This document shows positions 16,253-26,530 of a DNA stretch of 64,000 bases, piece after piece (position 1 is the first letter of the stretch; each line of letters starts with the position of its first letter). The position numbers were made by a program, and so were the translations under genes. Source of the stretch: Palsa-360 sp963719875 (GTDB lineage: Bacteria > Acidobacteriota > Terriglobia > Acidiferrales > UBA7541). The notes beneath the pieces are model-generated. The model was not told the origin of the DNA and did no database searches. It was given only the letters and a program-made list of their open reading frames with translations. Location: positions 1,674,001 to 1,738,000 of the forward strand of contig CAVRDJ010000004.1 of NCBI GenBank assembly GCA_963719875.1, in the 5' to 3' direction.

Positions 16253-17221
16253 TTACTTGTGAACCCTCTTGTACGACCATTTTTCGAATGAAAAGAATTT
16301 GCGGTAATGGATGTCGCCGATTTCCTTGAAGCCCACGGATCTCGCCAGGTTTAGGGAAGCGGTATTGGATCGAAGCGTCCCTCCATACAACCGGCGAATC
16401 CCGCGCTTCTTAAGCTCCTGAAATATCCTAATTCGAAGCTGAGACCCCAGGCCCGTCTTCCGAAATCCCTTTTTGACAGCAATGTGCTCGGACCAGGCGA
16501 AACCCCTTCGGAGTTTTTTCTTCAGATTCACCAGAACCAACGTGGCATGGTCAAAATTAATCAGATTGAAGCCCGCGACCTCGCTGCCGTCCAGCGCCAC
16601 GAGACACAATTGCCCATCCGCTAGTGCCTTCTTTAATTGACCACGCAGCCACTCCGCGATCGTTTCAATCTGAGCGATCATATCCACGTTTTGAGTGGTC
16701 AGAATCTTGAATGTGAAATTGTGCTTGTTGAGGTCTTCCGGCGGCTTCGTTGCCTCAAGATTGATTCTGTAGATCCGGTAGGTTTGCCGAAAATAAATCG
16801 CTCGAACCAGATAGGCCAGGGCCTTCTGTCCGGTTATATACCACCCGTAGTCTTGCAGATTGCGATGAACCTTGTGAGCCAGGTCGCCGAGTCCAGTAGA
16901 GGCCATACCAAGGGTGTAGTTTTCAGCTGTAAGCCCGCTCAACGGGCTGGATCCGGACTTGGGGGTTACGGAGGTATGAGACCGTATGGCCGATATGAAT
17001 ACCGGCACAGAGATGGCCAGTAAAATGAATCCGCAGCCTCCCATCAGAATGTTGCTTGGGACGCTTTTACCGGTTACAGACGTCGCCATCAGCGCGAGTC
17101 CGAACAGCGCGCCCAATGCGGCGCCAATCGCAAGACAAACCGTCAAACCACGTCGTAGATTACCGGGATTCTGCTCCAAGTTTGTTCCTCGGGCGGCTGT
17201 TGCCGCTGTTGGTGGGAACAT
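16253..17221 (-). CDS. Membrane-anchored GNAT-family N-acetyltransferase
   Basis: 322 residues from the ATG at 17221. Two membrane helices occur near the N-terminus (GLTVCLAIGAALGALFGLAL and NILMGGCGFILLAISVPVFI). A linker follows, then a C-terminal GNAT domain: LCLVALDGSEVAGFNLI, HIAVKKGFRKTGLGSQL (the acetyl-CoA motif A, Q/RxxGxG/A-like) and NTASLNLARSVGFKEIG (motif B). The frame extends to 17584, but that part overlaps a better-supported small membrane-protein gene in another frame and shows low-complexity Cys/Ser composition, so the shorter start was chosen (GGAG 6 bases upstream). The acetylated substrate is unknown. Confidence 0.65.
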   Translation of the reverse strand: MFPPTAATAARGTNLEQNPGNLRRGLTVCLAIGAALGALFGLALMATSVTGKSVPSNILMGGCGFILLAISVPVFISAIRSHTSVTPKSGSSPLSGLTAENYTLGMASTGLGDLAHKVHRNLQDYGWYITGQKALAYLVRAIYFRQTYRIYRINLEATKPPEDLNKHNFTFKILTTQNVDMIAQIETIAEWLRGQLKKALADGQLCLVALDGSEVAGFNLINFDHATLVLVNLKKKLRRGFAWSEHIAVKKGFRKTGLGSQLRIRIFQELKKRGIRRLYGGTLRSNTASLNLARSVGFKEIGDIHYRKFFSFEKWSYKRVHK

Positions 17222-17385
17222 GCGCACTCCGTGTAGACCTACTCTCTCGACCATCCCCGGGAAATCGGGCCGGCATTCATGCGGGAGGGGCCCTTGCGTC
17301 CTGGGTTGATGCCCAACAAATGAGCATCCCCAACAGAAAGAGGCGCTTCCAATCCTGTCCCGGTGAAGTGTGCCCTGAGAGTCCG

Positions 17386-17823
17386 CTAACTCATTGGGGA
17401 GACGTTGGAAGAAGGCGGAGAGCGACCGGGCGCAGCCAGAGGCAGCCCCGGCGAAGAGCGGGCTACCTGTTGGGCTGCCAAAAATCCCCAAACGGCCCGG
17501 CCAGCACTGGTCGCAAACAAAGCCAAGACAAAAGGAACTTGATGTAAAGCCCGAGCATGATTTGAAGAATGATTGACGACGCACTTCTTGATGACGAGGG
17601 CGGAAGACGAAGCCTCCACCAGCGTAGCCTGCATTTCATGAAGATCATCGCTGAGGGAAATAACGGGGAAAAGAATCGCTAGAACACAAGTCAATGCCAC
17701 GACGCACTGCGATCGGCTCGGGCCCCGCGCAGGATTCGTCCTGCGACTGGCGAGGTAGCGGAAGAGAAGGGCGTAACTTGCGACGGTGATGATGGCCCAA
17801 ATGAGATTGAGCGCGAGTTCCAT
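17386..17823 (-). CDS. Small conserved-looking membrane protein
   Basis: About 145 residues. Helices are MELALNLIWAIITVASYALL and CVVALTCVLAILFPVISLSD. A DDLHEMQATLVEA segment follows the second helix, a pattern I recall from short acidobacterial hypothetical membrane proteins. A third hydrophobic stretch (VPFVLALFATSAGRAVWGFL) follows. Start at 17823 (ATG); a TTG three codons upstream is the alternative. No function is known. Confidence 0.55.
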   Translation of the reverse strand: MELALNLIWAIITVASYALLFRYLASRRTNPARGPSRSQCVVALTCVLAILFPVISLSDDLHEMQATLVEASSSALVIKKCVVNHSSNHARALHQVPFVLALFATSAGRAVWGFLAAQQVARSSPGLPLAAPGRSPPSSNVSPMS

Positions 17824-18418
17824 CAATCTCAACCCATCCTACGAGCGCGACAAAGGTTCATGTTCGGTTCTCCGACCTCACCAAGTTACATTGGCGAAAG
17901 CATACCAAATGAACCTGAACATAGCCTGAAAATCAATCAGCTTTATGGCCGGATTGACCTACCAGCGGATCTTGGATTCCCTATGAAAAACTCTTTGCTG
18001 CAGCTCGTTCACCACAAATTTTATCTATATCCCGTGCATCGGAAACTGGTTTTTTGGCTTCACAGGCTGCGAAAAAAGAAGTTTATTTTGTCATTCCGAG
18101 CGAAGCGAGGAATGACAAAAGGAGTGGAGCCCTTTTTCCGCAGCCTCTTCAGGCGACTCGGGACACATTCCAATAATTCCTTCATCGGGACTTATCCGAA
18201 CCCGTGACAATTTGGCGCAGTACCAGAAATTCGGAATGTGCGGTAGCTAGCCTTGTATCAGGCTTGAGCCTTAATCAAGATGGATTTGTGCTGAAACGGC
18301 CCTGAATCAGGGACCCCAAGCACCCGTGTACTAATACGACACATACTTAAAAGTGTCTCAAAATGGACATTCTGTGGTCCGCTCTAGCCGCAATGTTTAC
18401 TGTTCAAGGACCGTTACA
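17824..18418. other. Intergenic containing a MITE-like repeat
   Basis: Nearly 600 bases between the small membrane protein (minus) and the REC-PAS-GGDEF-EAL locus (plus). Apart from the palindromic element at 18062-18146 I see no supported gene. Confidence 0.5.
18062..18146. repeat. MITE-like palindromic element, short form
   Basis: Outer inverted ends AGGCTGCGAAAAAAG and its near-complement ending CCGCAGCCT flank an inner palindrome TTTTGTCATTCC / GGAATGACAAAA around GAGCGAAGCGA. A longer variant with the same outer ends and the same inner palindrome occurs at 61753-61893. Confidence 0.75.
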
Positions 18419-20573
18419 ATGACCCCTGCCCGCCACAATATACTTCTCATCGACGATGATCCCTGTCACGCCAAGGCATTTGAAGAAGCCTTGATTGCCG
18501 CAGGTGACTGCCCATCGAATTTCGAATGGGTCAGAACCCTCTCCAGCGGCCTCGAAAGATTGGCCCACAAGGGAGTATGGGCAATTTTTCTCAATCTTTT
18601 TTTGCCCGATAGCCGTGGGGTCGACACACTCGATAGGCTGTTGTCAGTCAATTCCGCCGCTCCAATCGTTGTTCTCGGCGGAGTGGGCGATGAAGGGATT
18701 TGTAGAACAGCTATGCTGCACGGAGCGCAAGACTACCTTTTAGAGGGCCACATAGACAGCTACTCGTTTGCACGAGCGATCCGCAACATCATTGAGCGCG
18801 AAATTGCGCGACAGGAATTGTTTATAGAGAAAGAGCGTGCCCAGGTCACACTAAACTCCATCGGCGACGCCGTACTGAGTACCGATATCTCTGGGCAACG
18901 TGACCTATTTGAACGTAGTTGCGGAACACATGACTGGATGGTCCAGAAAGGAGGCAGTGGGCCATCCGCTCAGCGAGGTATTCCAAATCATCGACGGGGC
19001 TACGCATAAACCCTCACCCAATCCCATGGAGTTGGCAATTCAACTAGAACAAGGCCGTGGGGCTGACCGCGAACTGTATCCTGGTTCGACGGGACGGATA
19101 TGAATCCGCAATCGAAGACTCCGCCGCTCCGATCCACGACCGGGACGGTCAGGTCACCGGGGCAGTAATCGTATTTCATGACGTGAGCATGGCTCGGGCA
19201 GATGGTGCTGGAAATGTCTCATTTGGCCCAACATGACGCCCTTACCGATTTGCCCAACCGAATGATGCTGAACGACCGGCTTACCCAGGCGATTTCGCTA
19301 GCCCGACGCAATCACCATCTACTCGCAGTGCTGTTCTTGGATTTGGATGGCTTCAAGAATATCAACGACTCTCTCGGACACTCCATTGGCGACAAACTCC
19401 TCCAATCCGTATCGGACCCGATTATTGGCATGCGTCCGCAAATCGGACACAGTAAGCCGTCAGGGTGGCGATGAATTTGTTGTGCTCCTTCCAGAAGTCA
19501 CACAGGCAGCCGATGCGGCCATTAGTGCCGCAAAGATCATCACCGAGCTTAAGAAAGCGCACAGCATCGGCGAGCACCGCCTTCACGTTACCGCGAGCAT
19601 CGGCATAAGCACTTACCCCGACCACGGTGAAAATGGGGAGACGCTGATCAAGAATGCCGACACAGCGATGTATCACGCCAAGCAATGCGGACGCAACAAT
19701 TACCAGTTCTTTAAGCCGGACATGAGTCTCCGGGCCGTCGAGCGCCAATCCCTGGAAGGCCAGCTGCGATATGCTCTTGAACGCCAGGAGTTATTGCTAC
19801 ATTACCAGCCGAAGGTAAATCTCAAGACAGGAGCCATCACAGGTGTCGAGGCGCTCATACGTTGGCAACATCCAGAGCGTGGGCTGCTTCTTCCGGGCCA
19901 ATTCCTGACCATCGCCGAAGACACCGGCATGATTGTAGCAATCGGCCAATGGGTACTACGCGAGGCGTGCAGGCAAACGCGGGAATGGCTTGATGCGGGC
20001 CTACCAGCCGTCCCCGTGGCAGTCAACATCTCCTCGCTGGAATTTCGGAGCGAGCAGTTTCTCGAACACGTTCAGGCTGCCCTGAAGGATACCTGCCTGG
20101 ATCCCAGATATCTCGAGCTCGAATTAACCGAAACCGTTCTCATGCGACATGCTGAGTCAACTACCTACATGCTCGGACAACTCAAAGCCATCGGTGTGCG
20201 ACTGGCCGTGGATGACTTTGGCACCGGCTATTCCAGCTTGAGCTATCTGACTCGATTTCCAATTGACTCACTGAAACTCGATCAGTCGTTCGTGCACAAT
20301 ATCATTACTAGATCCAATGATGCGATCGTCATTAGTGCGGTCATCAGTATGGCCAAGAGTCTCAAGCAAAGTGTCGTCGCTGAGGGAGTGGAAACCATGG
20401 AGCAGTTGGCATTTCTTCAGGCCCATGGCTGCGATGAGGGGCAAGGATATTATTTCAGCCGGCCCGCGGCTGCACAGCAGTTCGCGAACTTACTTGAAAT
20501 GCCACGTCAGCAACTATTTGGAAATAATGGCGTGATTCCTTTTCACCATGACACGAGGTTGCACCGTCGGTGA
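18419..20573 (+). pseudogene. Frameshifted REC-PAS-GGDEF-EAL signalling protein (cyclic-di-GMP turnover)
   Basis: Concatenating frames gives a response-regulator receiver (ARHNILLIDDDPCHAKAF), a PAS domain (TLNSIGDAVLSTDISG then VTYLNVVAEHMTGWSRKEA), a GGDEF domain (HLAQHDALTDLPNRMMLNDR, SRQGGDEFVVLLPE) and an EAL domain (ITGVEALIRWQHPERGLLLP, LELTETVLMR, LAVDDFGTGYSSLSYL). Four frame changes interrupt it, near 18894, 19055, 19203 and 19410. At least three are consistent with one extra base (GGG, GCAG and CCC contexts). The last frame, from about 19410 to 20573, encodes a complete EAL domain and could still be translated. The receiver also lacks a typical phosphoacceptor Asp environment (FLNLFLPDSRG). 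Either a recent pseudogene or base-calling errors. Confidence 0.85.
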
Positions 20574-20833
20574 GCCTCAACTCAGTTAACACTTTCCGGT
20601 CCATGACGACCTACGGACCAGGTACTGCGTTCTGGTTGATCGGGGAAACAACGGTCCATTGGAGGCGTGGCCATGACCATGGAACATCCGAACGCCAACT
20701 CCTGCGCCGCCACGGTGGGACATAGAAGGAATAGTTGTCGAGCTTCTTGTTCCGAGTGAGACTTTCTGGGGAATGAATTTCCAAAGCTGCTGCACGAGTT
20801 GGTGCGCTGAAGGAGCTTGCCGAAAGTCAATGA

Positions 20834-21526
20834 TCACTCGTGGAGAATAACGCTCAGGAGGGTGGGGTTGATATGGAGACCCCCTTCGTACCCAATGAAG
20901 CCTAGCTTTCTGAATTTGGTCATGAAAAAGCTGACCCGGGTGCGAGTTGTGCCAATCATTTCCGCCAGCATTTCCTGCGATACCTTGGGAAGCCATTTTA
21001 GGGGTTCGTCCTGCGAGCCATACCGGGTGAGTAGAAGAAGAGCGCGGGCTAACCGTTTCTCGCTGGAGTTAAAGAGCTGATCGATCAAAGCCTCCTCGGT
21101 GCGGATGTTCCGTGAAAGCATATAAGAAATGAAGTGGTCAGAAAACTCATGCTCGGTATGCAGGGCGCGAATCATCTTGTTTTTTTCAATAACGAGTAAA
21201 GTCGTGGGTGTGATCGCGGTCGCAGTGCTGATACGAACAGTCTGAAATGCCATGCCCCCCTCACCCAAAAAGTCACCAGGTCCAAGGATCGCCACGACTG
21301 CCTCTTTGCCAAACGGATTGACAACGGACAGCTTGACGCCTCCTTGTTGGATGTACAGCACTTCGGTAGCGGGATCGCCTTGAGAGTAGATTCTCTGTGA
21401 TCTTCGATACTTCGCAATTCTTCTCGCCAGGCCCAACGAATCGAGAAAAGCCTGGGCATTGAAGGCGCTCTTTTCCTTAGGCTTGATTTTGGGGTCGTTA
21501 TTTCGTGAATTTGCGGCTTCCTTCAT
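20834..21526 (-). CDS. Crp/Fnr-family transcriptional regulator
   Basis: 230 residues. The cyclic-nucleotide-binding-like beta-barrel spans about 28-150 (YSQGDPATEVLYIQQGGVKL, GDFLGEGGMAFQTVRISTAT), with a GEGG-containing cassette but no canonical cAMP Arg-Ser pair. A dimer helix follows (FISYMLSRNIRTEEALIDQL), then a winged HTH at the C-terminus (SQEMLAEMIGTTRTRVSFFM, FRKLGFIGYEGGLHI). No N-terminal cysteine cluster is present, so it is not an Fe-S Fnr. It is transcribed divergently from the FAD oxidoreductase at 22136 across a 600-base gap. The ligand is unknown. Confidence 0.9.
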   Translation of the reverse strand: MKEAANSRNNDPKIKPKEKSAFNAQAFLDSLGLARRIAKYRRSQRIYSQGDPATEVLYIQQGGVKLSVVNPFGKEAVVAILGPGDFLGEGGMAFQTVRISTATAITPTTLLVIEKNKMIRALHTEHEFSDHFISYMLSRNIRTEEALIDQLFNSSEKRLARALLLLTRYGSQDEPLKWLPKVSQEMLAEMIGTTRTRVSFFMTKFRKLGFIGYEGGLHINPTLLSVILHE

Positions 21527-22135
21527 TAAAAAGACCGCTTGAGGTAAAGTTTAACACAAGTAATCAACTTAAGCTACTTCAAGTGACGGAAGCGGTGATG
21601 GAGCTCGAATAAGGGGACGTATGCCCGACTTTGTGGGTTTCAGAACCAAACGGCGCGATATATTGATTTTCAACGCGACGCTATCGCTGCCACCGCCCGA
21701 TAAGTCATGCCGGCTCAACCGGTCGATGCAACACCCTATAACCAGTTGATCTGACAATGCTTCTCATCAAGAATCAATCAGTACGGCAGTGTTCAATCAG
21801 AACCTAAACAGGGCTTTTGTTTTGTTTGATTTTGACGATGGCTAACAAAAACAGCTGCCTAGGCTCCTACAAGAAGACTTTGAGCGGGTGTTGCAACGAC
21901 CCATTGAGACCACCCAGCTTATCGGAATTTGGCCCGCGAGCCGAATTGGCCAAATCCCCATATTCCGATGAACCCGCTTCTCGGGCGGAATCCAGCGTAT
22001 TGCTATGCGGCGCCTCTGCAAGTTGTTATTTGGAAGTACTTTCTGTGCCGACCTGAATTAAATTATTTCCGAGTATGCCGTGATTCTGGAAGAGATAAAG
22101 AATCCTTGGACTTGTAGGAATCTGCAACGGAGGCC
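21527..22135. other. Intergenic, possible IS remnant
   Basis: About 600 bases between divergent genes. An imperfect inverted repeat (ATCGGAATTTGGC near 21919 with GCCAAATCCCCATATTCCGAT near 21949-21969) next to GCGGGTGTTGCAACGACC-like sequence is reminiscent of IS termini, but no transposase fragment is identifiable. Confidence 0.3.
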
Positions 22136-23806
22136 GTGGGCGCTAGCCACGCGATTGTGCTCCTTCACGTGGTAATTGTCTGCTTCCCAACTTGGCGCTC
22201 CAGAGTAGATACTGAGCCCGTGCTTTCCTCTACAGCTGCCCTCCTCGGCGAAATAGGATTGCCCGCTCCAGTCCGTGAATTGGCTTCGCGCCGCTGGGAT
22301 GTGGTTATCGTCGGAGCCGGTCACAACGGCCTTGCCTGCGCGGCGTACCTGGCCCGTGCGGACAAGCGGGTGCTGGTGCTGGAGAGCCGCACGCGAGTAG
22401 GTGGCGCCTGCACCATAGAGGAATCCTTCCCTGGTGTACGTATGTCTCCATGCGCCTATTTAGCCGGACTGCTACATCCCCTTATCGTCTCGGAGCTGAA
22501 CCTGCCCGAGCGCGGCTTTCAGTGGGCTCCTGCGGTCAATGGGCTCTTCGTTCCATTCCTCGACGGCTCCAGCATTCAGCTCTGGGACAGTGACGAGCGG
22601 TGCGAGGCGGAAATTCGCAACCTCGCTCCTGGGGAAGTGGAAGGCTGGCGCGCGATGAATGACGTGCTTCGCAGATTGCGCGATGCCTTGCGTCCGCCTG
22701 GTGATGGCGATCTATGGATCGGCGAGCCACCTACCCAAGAACAGATTGAAGGGCGGCTTGGGAATGATGAGCAAGCAAAGCATGTGCTCTTCGACTGGTC
22801 CATGGCCGAATTCGTTGAATATTACTTGCGTGACGAACGGCTGCAGACTGCGTACCTCGGGCAAGGAGTGATTGGGACCAACGCCAGCCCATTCGACGCA
22901 GGAACCGCCAGCATCCGCTTCCATCATTCATCGGGCCGTCTGGGCGGAATGCCCGGCATGTGGGGCTACGTGAAAGGCGGCATGGGTATGATCTCATTCT
23001 ACTTTTGCGACGCCGCGCGAGACGCGGGAGCGGTGGTCGCCACCAGCGTCCCTGTCGTACGGATCGTACCCGCCGAAGGCGTGATCCTCGAGGGCGGCGA
23101 ATTCATCGCTGCACCAGCCGTGATCTCGAATGCCGACCCACGGCAGACGCTGCGACTCCTGGGCCCTTCGGTCGATCCCGCGTGGCGTAAGCGCGTCGAA
23201 CAGATTCCGATGGAGGGCTGCACCGTCAAGCTGAACGTGCTGCTCCGTGAGCTGCCCAACTTCACCGCGCGACCCGGAACTGATCAGCCGCACCACTACG
23301 GACAAATCAATACACCACTCACCAAAGCTGAGTGGGCGGCCGCATTTGCCGCCGCGCGCCGCGGCGATTTGCCTCAGCATCTATGGTGCGAGCTGTACTT
23401 CCAGAGTGTCCATGACCCGACCGTGACTATTCCCGGGCAGCATACAATGAGCGTTTTTGCCCAGTATGTTCCATACAAGTTTGCGCGCGGCACTTGGGAT
23501 GAACGGCGGGAAGAAGTCCGCCAACTCGCGTTAAATTCCCTGGCCCGCTTCTGCTCCAATATCGACAGTGCCATCATCAATACTCAGGTTCTTGGTCCCC
23601 CGGATATCGAGCAGAAGGTCGGGCTCACCGGCGGTCACATTTTTCAGGGTGAGTGCTTGCCTCCATATATGTGGTCCAAACGGCTTTCAGTGCGCACACC
23701 GATGCCTGGCGTCTACTTATGCGGAGCATGCACGCATCCGGGAGGCAGCGTGATCGGCATAAATGGGCGCAACGCAGCAATGGCTGTTCTCAGCGATATC
23801 GCCTAG
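22136..23806 (+). CDS. CrtI/phytoene-desaturase-like FAD-dependent oxidoreductase
   Basis: 556 residues from a GTG start. A Rossmann dinucleotide-binding motif WDVVIVGAGHNGLACAAYLA is followed by VLVLESRTRVGGACTIEE, the FAD-binding pair typical of the NAD(P)/FAD-dependent oxidoreductase (CrtI/PDS) superfamily. The C-terminal FAD motif appears as GVYLCGACTHPGGSVIGING. The middle part has YVKGGMGMISFYFCDAARDAGA. The substrate cannot be assigned; no carotenoid genes are nearby. The first conserved residue falls about 55 codons into the frame, so the true start may be further downstream; the GTG at 22136 has GGAGG only 2 bases away, which is tight. Confidence 0.85.
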   Translation: MGASHAIVLLHVVIVCFPTWRSRVDTEPVLSSTAALLGEIGLPAPVRELASRRWDVVIVGAGHNGLACAAYLARADKRVLVLESRTRVGGACTIEESFPGVRMSPCAYLAGLLHPLIVSELNLPERGFQWAPAVNGLFVPFLDGSSIQLWDSDERCEAEIRNLAPGEVEGWRAMNDVLRRLRDALRPPGDGDLWIGEPPTQEQIEGRLGNDEQAKHVLFDWSMAEFVEYYLRDERLQTAYLGQGVIGTNASPFDAGTASIRFHHSSGRLGGMPGMWGYVKGGMGMISFYFCDAARDAGAVVATSVPVVRIVPAEGVILEGGEFIAAPAVISNADPRQTLRLLGPSVDPAWRKRVEQIPMEGCTVKLNVLLRELPNFTARPGTDQPHHYGQINTPLTKAEWAAAFAAARRGDLPQHLWCELYFQSVHDPTVTIPGQHTMSVFAQYVPYKFARGTWDERREEVRQLALNSLARFCSNIDSAIINTQVLGPPDIEQKVGLTGGHIFQGECLPPYMWSKRLSVRTPMPGVYLCGACTHPGGSVIGINGRNAAMAVLSDIA

Positions 23807-23837
23807 CTGCCAGGACACACGATACTGAGCAATTGCG

Positions 23838-24596
23838 TCACTGCATCATTGTTAAGGTGACGGGCCCTGATTCGCCCTGGCATCTGCCGGTTACAATTGA
23901 ATTGAGTGTCAGGATCTTGCCTTCCTTGTCGGTGGTCCCGCTCAAAACGACAGTGCCATCTGTTCCGGCGTCCCCATGCAATTCCAAATTCAATCCGGTA
24001 AGCGTCCCAGCGACATTCACGGAATGCAGGCAAGCTGAATTGATGAAGGTCGCAGTACCGGAGACCTGACCGGCGTCTTCCTTTAGATTGAGAGCGAGTT
24101 GCACCGGCATACGATCCACCGGTCGCACTATGCCGCCGTACCCACCACCACCGCCACCTGAAACAGTTGTATGCGTCCCAGTCCAGGTTCCGCTGTCGCC
24201 ACTGGCCGCTGCACAGCCGGTCTCCGACATGACCTGATAGGTGCCGTTTGCGGAACCGTAGCTGCTGGTTGTGGTTCCTGTGAAACTGATAGTCTCAGTA
24301 TTGGTTTCGGTGAGTGTGCCAGTGAAAGAGTTACCGGAGATAGTGCCGCTAATCGTACCAGTTGTTGCGCAAGAGTTGGTTATGGTCATGGTCCCCGAGA
24401 AGCTGCTGCCAGTTTGGGTCAATGTCCCGGAAACGGTCGCTGAACCACCCTTGGAAGAGACATACGTGAATTGCCAGTTCCCCGCCAAACTGGGAGCAGC
24501 TTGAGGATTATTTGAATTAGAATTAGTGTAACCGCCACACCCTGAAATCGAACACCCAAGACAGATTACCACCGTGATCAAGATAATAGATTTCAT
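23838..24596 (-). CDS. Exported lipoprotein with Gly/Ser/Thr-rich repeats
   Basis: 252 residues. MKSIILITVVICLGCSISGCGG carries lipobox-like sequences (CLGC, ISGC) suitable for lipid attachment. Low-complexity beta-type repeats follow (GTLTQTGSSFSGTMTITNSC, GTISGTISGNSFTGTLTETN), then a second domain (VDRMPVQLALNLKEDAGQVS, LNLELHGDAGTDGTVVLSGT). The pattern is common in acidobacterial surface lipoproteins of unknown role. The start at 24596 has AAGGGGGAAG just upstream; longer forms up to 24758 are unsupported. It converges on the oxidoreductase gene with a 31-base gap. Confidence 0.75.
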   Translation of the reverse strand: MKSIILITVVICLGCSISGCGGYTNSNSNNPQAAPSLAGNWQFTYVSSKGGSATVSGTLTQTGSSFSGTMTITNSCATTGTISGTISGNSFTGTLTETNTETISFTGTTTSSYGSANGTYQVMSETGCAAASGDSGTWTGTHTTVSGGGGGGYGGIVRPVDRMPVQLALNLKEDAGQVSGTATFINSACLHSVNVAGTLTGLNLELHGDAGTDGTVVLSGTTDKEGKILTLNSIVTGRCQGESGPVTLTMMQ

Positions 24597-24835
24597 CACT
24601 TCCCCCTTCATGACATAGCGATTTATTCGTTGTTTCGCCGGTAGGACAACAAGTTGTACATTCGAGGCAAACGAGCAGACACTTCCTGGGCACTTCAAGC
24701 CTGTCTTTCCCGCGGCGGGGGGTAGTGGTAACGGATATGCTAGATCACACAAGTCCAAGATTCAATTGTTATTTCCAGTGCGCCACAACCCGTTTACTAC
24801 CCAGGGGGCGGGAGCATATCGCACGGCGTCTCGCT

Positions 24836-26530
24836 TCAGTAGTCGAACCTCTCGCCGGGCAGCGGCGGTGTGATCTGAGGAGACTTGCGCTTCTTCGACG
24901 CCTGTTCGTAACCGTAGGCTACTTGCAGCAACCGGAGGTCTTCGAACGACTTTCCGATGAACTCAATCCCAACCGGTAGGTTGTCCTTCGTGTAACCTGC
25001 GGGCACGACGACGCCCGGGAGGCCGGTGGAAGAAACAAGGCCGCCGCCGCGAAGCTGGCGCGAGTCGCGCCCCCCGGCGGGTGCAGCGGAGCCAGAAACG
25101 GTCTTCGCCTGCGGCGGCGTCGACCCATACTGGATCACAAACGCGTCCAGATCATACCGGGCGAGCAGGCTCTCGGTGAGTTCACGCATCGCCATGCGGC
25201 CTCGATAGCGGCGCATGAACCCGGGATCCTCGTCGAGGGGTGGATACGAGAGCGCAAACACGTAGCTGTCGACGAACTTGTCCGGACCGACTGTGGTGAT
25301 CATGTCCTTCATCGTTTTGAATGGCCGGTTCGGCCCCAATCGTTTGAGGTAAACGTCTCCGGCGAGAATCACTTCGTAGGGCCAGACGCCAATCGCCGAA
25401 CTTTCGGTCTGCCGGCCGATGTCAATGCCGCTGACGACTGGATCAACGACCTGTGCCCCGGCCTTGCGCATGTCTTCGAGCGCGGCCTCGAACAGCGCCT
25501 CTGCCTCGGTATTGGCGGGCAGCGTGCTCATCGCTTCGCGCAACACGCCGATGCGAAATTTACTAAGATCAGGCGCGGTCAGCTGGTTCGCCCACGTGTT
25601 GCGCGGGTACCGGCCCAGCCCCTCGCGGGTGTCGAGGTCTTCGGGATCGAAACCCGCCATGACGCCGAGCATGACTGTGACGTCATACACGCTGCGTCCC
25701 AACGGGCCTGCACGATCCTGGGTCAAAGAACGCGGAACGATGCCCGCGCGGCTGACCAAACCCTGGGTGGCAACCATGCCTACAAGGCTATTGTAGGCGG
25801 CCGGACCCTGGAGTGAGCCGCCGGTGTCGGTACCGACGCCAACGGCCGCGTACCAGCTCGCCATCGATGCACCGGGGCCGTTGCTCGATCCGCCGGGCGA
25901 ATACTCGACGTTGTAAGGATTGAGCGTTGCGCCGATCGGGTGCATCGCACCGAAACCGTCGGGGCCGAACCAGTTCTCGGCGGAAACCTTGGCCAGGATG
26001 ATCGCACCGGCTGCCTTCAGCCGGGTGACGATCGCCGCGTCGCGCTCCGGTATGGGTGCACCGAACGGCTTGAACGCAGCGGTCGTCGGAAGCCCGGCGA
26101 CATCGACGAGATCCTTGACTACAATCGGAATTCCGTGCAGCGGCGAGCGCCTGCCTTTGGCCTTGCGTTCGGCGTCGAGCGCGCGGGCTTCTTCTAGCGC
26201 TCCGGGATTCAGCGTGATGACGGAGTTTATCTTCGGACCCTTCTTGTCGTACGCCTCGATCCGCTTGAGGTATAGGCCCACCAGCTTCTCCGAGGACAGC
26301 GCTCCGGCGTCGATGGCGGCGTTCATGTCGGCCACCGTTGCCGTCTGAAGATCAAACGTGGTTGCCGCATGGGTTATCGCGCGTGCTTCCATGTTTCTCA
26401 ACGCAACTTTTTGATCCGCGGCTCGACCGGACACGGAGGTGGTCGCCTGAGCCCCTGCGATAGACGCACAAGCCAATATCATCCCGACGGACAGGACTAA
26501 ACTCCACACCCATCGATTCTCGCTCATCAT
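24836..26530 (-). CDS. Exported amidase-signature family hydrolase
   Basis: 564 residues. Signal peptide SLVLSVGMILACASIAGAQA, then the amidase signature fold. The Ser-cisSer-Lys triad is intact: K139 in GIPIVVKDLVD, cis-Ser in SPGGSSNGPGAS (215/216) and nucleophile S239 in GVGTDTGGSLQGPAAY. Length and motif spacing match GatA-like and peptide/aryl amidases. The signal peptide argues for a periplasmic amide hydrolase rather than a glutamyl-tRNA amidotransferase subunit, and no GatB/C is nearby. Two consecutive ATG codons are preceded by GGGGGTGG. Substrate unknown. Confidence 0.9.
   Translation of the reverse strand: MMSENRWVWSLVLSVGMILACASIAGAQATTSVSGRAADQKVALRNMEARAITHAATTFDLQTATVADMNAAIDAGALSSEKLVGLYLKRIEAYDKKGPKINSVITLNPGALEEARALDAERKAKGRRSPLHGIPIVVKDLVDVAGLPTTAAFKPFGAPIPERDAAIVTRLKAAGAIILAKVSAENWFGPDGFGAMHPIGATLNPYNVEYSPGGSSNGPGASMASWYAAVGVGTDTGGSLQGPAAYNSLVGMVATQGLVSRAGIVPRSLTQDRAGPLGRSVYDVTVMLGVMAGFDPEDLDTREGLGRYPRNTWANQLTAPDLSKFRIGVLREAMSTLPANTEAEALFEAALEDMRKAGAQVVDPVVSGIDIGRQTESSAIGVWPYEVILAGDVYLKRLGPNRPFKTMKDMITTVGPDKFVDSYVFALSYPPLDEDPGFMRRYRGRMAMRELTESLLARYDLDAFVIQYGSTPPQAKTVSGSAAPAGGRDSRQLRGGGLVSSTGLPGVVVPAGYTKDNLPVGIEFIGKSFEDLRLLQVAYGYEQASKKRKSPQITPPLPGERFDY

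Noticed and set aside
17222..17584. N-terminal extension of the GNAT-like protein
   Set aside because: It overlaps the small membrane protein gene and has Cys/Ser-rich low-complexity composition unlike the rest.
21880..21980. Imperfect inverted repeat resembling IS ends
   Set aside because: No transposase fragment or matching second end was found, so it is not annotated as a mobile element.
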